From positions 4,278,001-4,342,000 of the forward strand of contig NZ_CP108549.1 of the NCBI RefSeq assembly GCF_036010325.1: a stretch of 64,000 nucleotides of DNA. Direction: 5' to 3'. Both the position numbers and the translations under genes were made by a program. Origin of the DNA: Streptomyces sp. NBC_01210. GTDB lineage: Bacteria; Actinomycetota; Actinomycetes; Streptomycetales; Streptomycetaceae. The notes beneath the pieces are model-generated. The model was not told the DNA's origin, did no database searches, and saw only the letters and a program-made list of their open reading frames with translations. Below, in pieces: positions 59,731 through 64,000 of the stretch. The stretch's first letter is position 1, and each line of letters opens with the position of its first letter.

Positions 59731-60230
59731 ATGGGTGATGTGAAGATCGTTGTTGAGCGCCGGTACGCCCCCGACCCGATCGACTACCAGCGCCTCGTCT
59801 CGCTGGTCGAGTCCACCGGCGAACGCGTCGTGCTCACTGAGGCCGACGTGCCGGTGAGTGTCCTGTTCCCGGCGGGGGTGGTGGCCGAGCTGGAGCACTG
59901 GGCCCGTGCCGACTACTCCACACGCGCACCGATATCGCAGGGGAGGAAGAGCAGGACGCGAACGAGCCGACGTGGGACGTTGGCCGGCTCCAGGTCGAGC
60001 CGTTGGCCGGCCCGCAGGAGTACGGACCCTACATCCGGTACGTGCGCGCCGACGGCAGGCGCGTGAGCTTCGCCCGGAGCGGGATGGTGGTGGCCGTGCA
60101 GCTGACTGCCGACGAGGCGGCGTGGCTTGAGGACAAAGCCATGCACACGCGCCAGGGATACATGGACCCCAAGCAGGCAGCGGCATTCGAAGAGTTCCTG
60201 GCCCGACAGCCACCGGTCGGCGAGCAGTGA
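59731..60230 (+). pseudogene. Unknown gene broken by one frameshift
   Basis: Frame 1 gives MGDVKIVVERRYAPDPIDYQRLVSLVESTGERVVLTEADVPVSVLFPAGVVAELEHWARADYST, frame 3 then continues HTRTDIAGEEEQDANEPTWDVGRLQVEPLAGPQEYGPYIRYVRADGRRVSFARSGMVVAVQLTADEAAWLEDKAMHTRQGYMDPKQAAAFEEFLARQPPVGEQ. The switch is near 59915-59935. Joined they would encode about 165 acidic residues. I recognise no family. ATG 59731 has TAGCGT 8 nt upstream. The open frames on both sides suggest a recent change or a read error. Confidence 0.55.
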
Positions 60231-60370
60231 CGTTGAGACGGGCCTGCTCAACGCCGGTGCCGGCCAGTTGGGCGCCCTGCGCGCGGTGGGGCAGGCGCCG
60301 ATCCTGCTGCTGTCGTTCTGTGACGTGAACGGCACCTGCCCGCGGTCCGCACACCGCTAGCGTCGGGCCC

Positions 60371-60898
60371 ATGATCGTATGGCTCAACGGCACCCACGGC
60401 GCAGGCAAGACGACGACCAGTGCACTCGTACAGCCACTCCTCCCGGATTCACGGGTGTTCGATGCCGAGAAGGTCGGCGAGACGCTCATGGACATCACGC
60501 CCGGGCTGCCGGGGACGGACAACTTCCAGCACTGGCCGCCGTGGCGGCCGCTCGTAGTCGAGACCGCCCGCCGCGTACTCGACTACACCGGCGGGACTCT
60601 GGTGATGCCCATGACTGTCCTGGTCGAGCAGTACTGGCGTGAGATCAGCCAGGGCCTCGCCCAACATGCCATTCCGGTAAGGCACTTCGTCCTCCACGCC
60701 GACCAGGACACCCTCCGCGGGCGCATCGAGGGGGACACTCTTCTTGGCCCCTCCCCATTCCGTCTCAAATACCTTGAGCCCTACGCCGAGGCAGCCCGCA
60801 CGTGGCTGCACGGCGAGGCCGAGGTCGTCGACACCACGCACCTCACGCCCGCCCAGGCCGCCCTGCAGATCGCGGAGGCGGTCAAGGGCGGAGGCTGA
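60371..60898 (+). CDS. P-loop ATPase similar to tunicamycin-resistance protein TmrB
   Basis: 175 residues. The Walker A WLNGTHGAGKTTTSALV is at the N-terminus. Later HFVLHADQDTLRGRIEGDTL and FRLKYLEPYAEAARTWL resemble the kinase-like body of TmrB, which in Bacillus binds tunicamycin and ATP. Function here is by resemblance only; many such proteins have no demonstrated drug link. The ATG at 60371 has TAGCGT (60358-60363) exactly 7 nt upstream. It is a single gene facing the VOC gene. Confidence 0.8.
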   Translation: MIVWLNGTHGAGKTTTSALVQPLLPDSRVFDAEKVGETLMDITPGLPGTDNFQHWPPWRPLVVETARRVLDYTGGTLVMPMTVLVEQYWREISQGLAQHAIPVRHFVLHADQDTLRGRIEGDTLLGPSPFRLKYLEPYAEAARTWLHGEAEVVDTTHLTPAQAALQIAEAVKGGG

Positions 60899-60948
60899 GG
60901 GTCTGCGTCGGCCCTGGTCACAGGGCCTGTTTGCGCGATGTCGCCGGG

Positions 60949-61351
60949 TCAGGCGCCGACGGGGGCCGTCCACTCGACGAGCTGGACGACGATGCCGTTC
61001 GGGTCGGTGACCTGGAAGAGCCGCTCGCCCCACGGCTCCTCGCGCAGCGGCATCGTGATGGGTGCCCCGGCCTGCCGCAGGCGCTCCTCGTGTTCGGCGA
61101 TGGCCGTGACGGTGAACGCCACGATCAGGCCGGCGGCGCGCTGGTCGCGCTGCTCCGGGGGGGAGGACCTCGGTGCCGCGCCGGAGCAGCACGAGGTCGA
61201 CGGCGGCGTCCTCGCGGGCGAGGGAGGCGAAGCCGTCCGCGGCCATGACCCGGTCGTAGCCGAAGTGGGTGGTGAAGAAGTCGCTGGAGGCGGCGACGTC
61301 GTCGACGGTCAGGGACACGGTGGAGTCGGTGATGTTGATGAGGGGCTCCAT
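60949..61351 (-). pseudogene. Glyoxalase/bleomycin-resistance (VOC) protein with a poly-G frameshift
   Basis: The first ~62 codons (MEPLINITDSTVSLTVDDVAASSDFFTTHFGYDRVMAADGFASLAREDAAVDLVLLRRGTEV) are one frame of the VOC fold. After seven G at 61157-61163 (C on the coding strand) the continuation EQRDQRAAGLIVAFTVTAIAEHEERLRQAGAPITMPLREEPWGERLFQVTDPNGIVVQLVEWTAP is in the next frame and gives the metal-site Glu (QLVEW). Removing one base restores a ~133-residue protein. It may be a sequencing error, phase-variable tract or real lesion. Confidence 0.7.
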
Positions 61352-61408
61352 CTGTGACGGCGGGGTGTGGGCTGGTCGTGCAGGTGGAACGGAACGTGCG
61401 GGCGGGGC

Positions 61409-61591
61409 TCAGGGGGTGCGGCGCGCACGGGCGTTGACGCGGGTCGGCTTGATCGCGCGGGCGGCCGTCGCCATGTCCCCCCGGGGACGTGCGGGGGTGC
61501 GGGCCGGGCCCGTCCCACAGCGCCGGCCGGCCAGGAACGCGGCAACGGCGGGGTTCATCTCGGCGGTGGTGGCACTGATGGTGCGGCGCAT
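61409..61591 (-). CDS. Possible small basic protein behind the twin operators
   Basis: A 60-residue frame, MRRTISATTAEMNPAVAAFLAGRRCGTG, Arg/Ala-rich, with GGGAGGG a few bases before its ATG at 61591. It begins 22 bp from operator A on the leftward side and precedes the VOC gene on the same strand. No family is recognised; it might be only a leader or a shadow frame. Confidence 0.35.
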   Translation of the reverse strand: MRRTISATTAEMNPAVAAFLAGRRCGTGPARTPARPRGDMATAARAIKPTRVNARARRTP

Positions 61592-61612
61592 ACGGGTTCC
61601 CTCCCAGACCTA

Positions 61613-61634
61613 AACTTACGACGGAGGTAAACTT
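61613..61634. promoter_or_regulatory. TetR-type operator A
   Basis: AACTTAC GACGGAG GTAAACTT: near-palindromic halves with 7-bp centre. It overlaps the -10 of the leftward promoter at 61630-61659 and matches site B base for base except at the centre and one arm position. Confidence 0.75.
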
Positions 61635-61659
61635 ACACAGAGGGCTGAACGTTCGTCAA
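61630..61659 (-). promoter_or_regulatory. Leftward promoter of the VOC-side genes
   Basis: TTGACG (complement of 61654-61659), 18 bp, TAAGTT (complement of 61630-61635). Good -35/-10 match; operator A overlaps the -10. Confidence 0.6.
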
Positions 61660-61664
61660 GCAAA

Positions 61665-61686
61665 AACTTACTCCGGTGGTAAAGTT
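61665..61686. promoter_or_regulatory. TetR-type operator B
   Basis: AACTTAC TCCGGTG GTAAAGTT. It spans the TAAAGT -10 (61680-61685) of the TetR gene, as expected for autorepression. Confidence 0.78.
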
Positions 61687-61692
61687 GCCCTC

Positions 61693-62328
61693 ATGAGTGT
61701 TGAACCCACGGGCCTCCGCGAGGCCAAGAAGCTGGAGACCCGGCAGCTGATCTCCGACCACGCCACCCGCCTGTTCATGCAGCAGGGCTTCGAAGCGACG
61801 ACCATCGCCGAGATCGCCGCCGCCGCCCGCGTCGCCAAGAAGACGGTCACCAACTACTTCGCCCGCAAGGAGGACCTCGCCCTCGACCACCACGAGGCAT
61901 TCAGCAACAGCCTCGCCAACACCGTCGCGGAGCGCGCCGACGGTGAATCCGCCCTCACCGCCCTGCGCCGCTCCTTCGATGCCGCACTCGAGACCCGCGA
62001 CCCTGTCGCGGGCTTCGCCGGACCGGCCTTCTCCCGCATGATCGCCGACAGCCCCACTCTGACCGCCCGCCTGCGCGACCTCCACGACCAGCGCGAACAC
62101 GCCCTCGCCCACGCTCTCGTCACCGCCACCGACGCCGCCCCCGGCGACATCACCCCCCGCGCCGCTGCCGCCCAACTCGCCGCCGCCCACCGCCTCCTGT
62201 TCACCCGCATCCAGGAACTCACCCTCGCCGGCCACGACAACGACCACATCGCCGCCACCCTCACCGCCGAAGCCGCCCACGTCTTCGCCCAGCTCGAACC
62301 CGCACTCGCCACCTATGCCACGCGTTGA
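61693..62328 (+). CDS. TetR-family regulator
   Basis: 211 residues. N-terminal HTH: RQLISDHATRLFMQQGFEATTIAEIAAAARVAKKTVTNYFARKEDLALDH. The ligand-binding half (FAGPAFSRMIADSPTLTARLRDLHDQREHALAHALV, then AAQLAAAHRLLFTRIQELTLAGHDNDHIAATLTAEAAHVF) is all-helical. ATG 61693 has TAAAGT exactly 7 nt upstream, lying inside operator B, so it is leaderless and self-repressed. It is divergent from the VOC genes, which operator A should cover, and the aldo/keto reductase follows on its own strand. Confidence 0.92.
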   Translation: MSVEPTGLREAKKLETRQLISDHATRLFMQQGFEATTIAEIAAAARVAKKTVTNYFARKEDLALDHHEAFSNSLANTVAERADGESALTALRRSFDAALETRDPVAGFAGPAFSRMIADSPTLTARLRDLHDQREHALAHALVTATDAAPGDITPRAAAAQLAAAHRLLFTRIQELTLAGHDNDHIAATLTAEAAHVFAQLEPALATYATR

Positions 62329-62388
62329 CCCCACTGTGGGCGGATCGGGATAACGTCATGCCTCCCGTTCCATGACGAAAGGGAAGAA

Positions 62389-63255
62389 ATGGCCAGCGCC
62401 ACCCCCGCCGGTACCCTCACGCTCGCGGACGACCTCACCATCAGCCGCATGGGCTACGGCGCCATGCAACTGGCCGGTCCCGGCGTCTTCGGGCCGCCCA
62501 AGGACCGTGACCAGGCCATGGCGGTGCTCCGCGAGGCGGTCGACCTCGGCATCACCCACATCGACACCAGCGACTACTACGGCCCCGTCGTCGTGAACGA
62601 GATCATCAAGGAAGCCCTGCACCCCTACCCCGAGGACCTCCACATCGTCACCAAGGTCGGCGCGCGCCGCGGCGACGACGGCTCCTGGAACGCGTCGCTG
62701 GAGCCCGACGACCTCAAGGCCCAGGTCCGCGAGAACCTGGAGCACCTCGGCCTCGACACCCTCGACGTCGTCAACCTCCGCATCGACTCCTTCGAGGGCA
62801 CCTCCGACGAGTCCGTCGCGGAGCAGTTCGGCGCTCTGGCAGAGCTCCGGCAGCAGGGGCTCATCCGCCACCTCGGGCTCAGCGGCGTCTCCTCGGCGCA
62901 GCTGACCGAGGCTCAGGCCATCGCCCCGGTCGTCACCGTGCAGAACCTCTACAACCTCGCCACCCGGCAGGACGACGACCTGGTCGAACGGTGCGCGGCG
63001 GAGCACATCGCCTTCGCTTCGTTCTTCCCGCTCGGCGGCTTCAGCCCGCTCCAGTCCGAGACCCTCACCGGCGTCGCCGCCCGTCTCGAGGCCTCGCCGC
63101 AACAGGTTGCCCTCGCCTGGCTGCTGCAGCGATCCGCGACGACGGTCCTCATCCCCGGCACTTCGTCCGTGGCCCACCTCCGCGAGAATGTCGCCGCAGC
63201 GAGCCTCGAACTCCCGGCCGATGCGGTCGCGCAGCTCGACGCCATCGGCCGATAG
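62389..63255 (+). CDS. Aldo/keto reductase
   Basis: 288-residue NADPH-dependent reductase with a TIM barrel. Signature MGYGAMQLAGPGVFGPPKDRDQA; catalytic Asp and Tyr in THIDTSDYYGP, Lys in VTKVGARRG; the phosphate-binding IPGTSSVAHLRENV lies near the C-terminus. The usual catalytic His is replaced: the fourth position reads NLRIDSF where LHRxD-like is common, so activity may differ. SD GAAAGGGAAG. It follows TetR and probably belongs to its regulon. Substrate is likely a small aldehyde or ketone. Confidence 0.88.
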   Translation: MASATPAGTLTLADDLTISRMGYGAMQLAGPGVFGPPKDRDQAMAVLREAVDLGITHIDTSDYYGPVVVNEIIKEALHPYPEDLHIVTKVGARRGDDGSWNASLEPDDLKAQVRENLEHLGLDTLDVVNLRIDSFEGTSDESVAEQFGALAELRQQGLIRHLGLSGVSSAQLTEAQAIAPVVTVQNLYNLATRQDDDLVERCAAEHIAFASFFPLGGFSPLQSETLTGVAARLEASPQQVALAWLLQRSATTVLIPGTSSVAHLRENVAAASLELPADAVAQLDAIGR

Positions 63256-63295
63256 CCCCCCGCCACGGTCGCCGTTGTGCGGTGCAGGTGGCCGG

Positions 63296-64000
63296 TCACC
63301 TGAAAGCCGCGATGTTGCGCACCGCCCACTCGGCGAAGGTCCTGGGCCCGCGGCCCAGGATCCGCTCGACGTCCGGGCTCACCCGCTGCTCCGCGGCCGT
63401 CGGCTCGCCCAGGATGGTGAGGGTGCCGTCCACCACGGCCTCCGGCATGAACTGCGCCATCTGCGCCCGCGCCTCGGCACGGCTCAGCTCGACGAATCGT
63501 ACGGAACTCCCCAGCGCGACCTCGATGGCGTGCGCCTGTTCGCGCGGGGAGACGGGCGCCGGGCCGGTGAGTTCGTACGTGCGGCCTGCATGACTCCCGT
63601 CGCGCAGCGCCGCGGCCGCGACCTCCGCGATGTCCGCCGGGTCGATGACCGGCAGGCCGATGTCGGCGAAGGGCGCGGCGACCGTCCGCTGCGAACGGAC
63701 CGTCTCCGCCCACGCGAAAGCGTTGGAGGCGAAGCCGCCCGGCCGCAGGACCGTCCAGTCCGGGCCCGCCTGCTGGACGGCGTGTTCGAACTCCCGCAGA
63801 TGGGCGTGGGCGAGGGAGTCCGGCCGGGTCCCCACGCCCAGGGAGGAGAGCAGGACGACCCGGCGTACCCCGCCCGCCTTCACGGCGTCGAGGATGCCCT
63901 GCGGGTTCAGGTTCTCGCCGTCGGCGGAGACGAGGAGGAAGAGCGCATCGGCTCCGTCGAGTACGGGCTTGAGCCGCTCGGGTTCGGCCAGGTCGGCCTG
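63296..64000 (-). CDS. NmrA/SDR-type NAD(P)-binding protein (cut by window edge)
   Basis: 234 codons, with the 5' end outside the window. Reading from the edge gives QADLAEPERLKPVLDGADALFLLVSADGENLNPQGILDAVKAGGVRRVVLLSSLGVGTR..., then WTVLRPGGFASNAFAWAETVRSQRTVAAPFADIGLPVIDPADIAEVAAAALRDGSHAGRTYELTGPAPVSPREQAHAIEVALG. This is an atypical SDR (NmrA-like/NAD(P)H-binding) that senses or reduces; the N-terminal GxxGxxG is beyond the edge. Convergent with the aldo/keto reductase. Stop at 63296-63298. Confidence 0.88.
   Translation of the reverse strand, partial: QADLAEPERLKPVLDGADALFLLVSADGENLNPQGILDAVKAGGVRRVVLLSSLGVGTRPDSLAHAHLREFEHAVQQAGPDWTVLRPGGFASNAFAWAETVRSQRTVAAPFADIGLPVIDPADIAEVAAAALRDGSHAGRTYELTGPAPVSPREQAHAIEVALGSSVRFVELSRAEARAQMAQFMPEAVVDGTLTILGEPTAAEQRVSPDVERILGRGPRTFAEWAVRNIAAFR

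Overview
The window is Streptomyces chromosome. It is GC-rich throughout, with third codon positions almost all G or C. It carries mycothiol synthesis (mshA), CarD, a phoR-phoP/phoU pair, a CIRCE-controlled groEL without groES, msiK, a GAF-PAS-GGDEF protein, trehalose synthesis and many GTG starts. From memory, the order groEL - csp - thrC - cdgB - msiK - carD - phoRP/phoU - gpmA - mshA matches the core of S. coelicolor (roughly SCO4296 down to SCO4198), so about 1-54.4 kb is conserved core. Everything was read by eye, with no database search.

Layout. 0-7.4 kb: groEL (partial), a cold-shock gene, a MoaD/ThiS sulfur carrier, thrC, a GpgS-like glucosyltransferase and otsA/otsB. 7.4-14.6 kb: an amino-sugar module (binding lipoprotein, SIS protein, ROK kinase, NagA-type deacetylase, PfkB-family sugar-phosphate kinase, class II aldolase) with two DasR-like sites. 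14.6-23 kb: a membrane-anchored CBM-like protein, a diguanylate cyclase, flavin reductase, ArfB-like factor, TerD and an M1 peptidase. 23-24.4 kb: two decayed genes, one behind a perfect SoxR box. 24.5-33.2 kb: an FAD oxidoreductase, tRNA-Thr, msiK with a DasR-like site, a sugar nucleotidyltransferase, a DoxX-family protein, rlmB and cysS. 33.4-40 kb: ispF/ispD, carD, a lipoprotein, phoP/phoR diverging from phoU over a PHO box, and the Cys-rich mtpA. 40.0-41.3 kb: an IS30-family element that splits a terminator hairpin. 41.4-54.4 kb: HdeD-like and CsbD-like proteins, gpmA, an MFS exporter, a Tat-exported beta-helix protein, a YbjN protein, mshA, a methyltransferase, an NlpC/P60 hydrolase, a receiver-PP2C phosphatase, an HBHA-like protein and an XRE regulator.

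From about 54.4 kb to the end the gene content looks accessory: NUDIX, a frameshifted methyltransferase, DUF1330, PhzF-like, a stand-alone nadC, HxlR, a TniQ remnant, a TmrB-like ATPase, a frameshifted VOC protein, a TetR regulator with twin operators, an aldo/keto reductase and an NmrA-type protein. Several genes here are broken, mostly at or near homopolymers.

Recurring signals. At least ten genes carry a TANNNT hexamer exactly 7 nt before the start codon and four more carry it at 6 nt, which implies leaderless mRNAs. Short tandem repeats cluster at gene ends, and two of them include the stop codon of the neighbouring gene. The amino-sugar operon contains every enzymatic step needed for a tagatose-type N-acetylgalactosamine route, which is the most interesting pathway hypothesis here.
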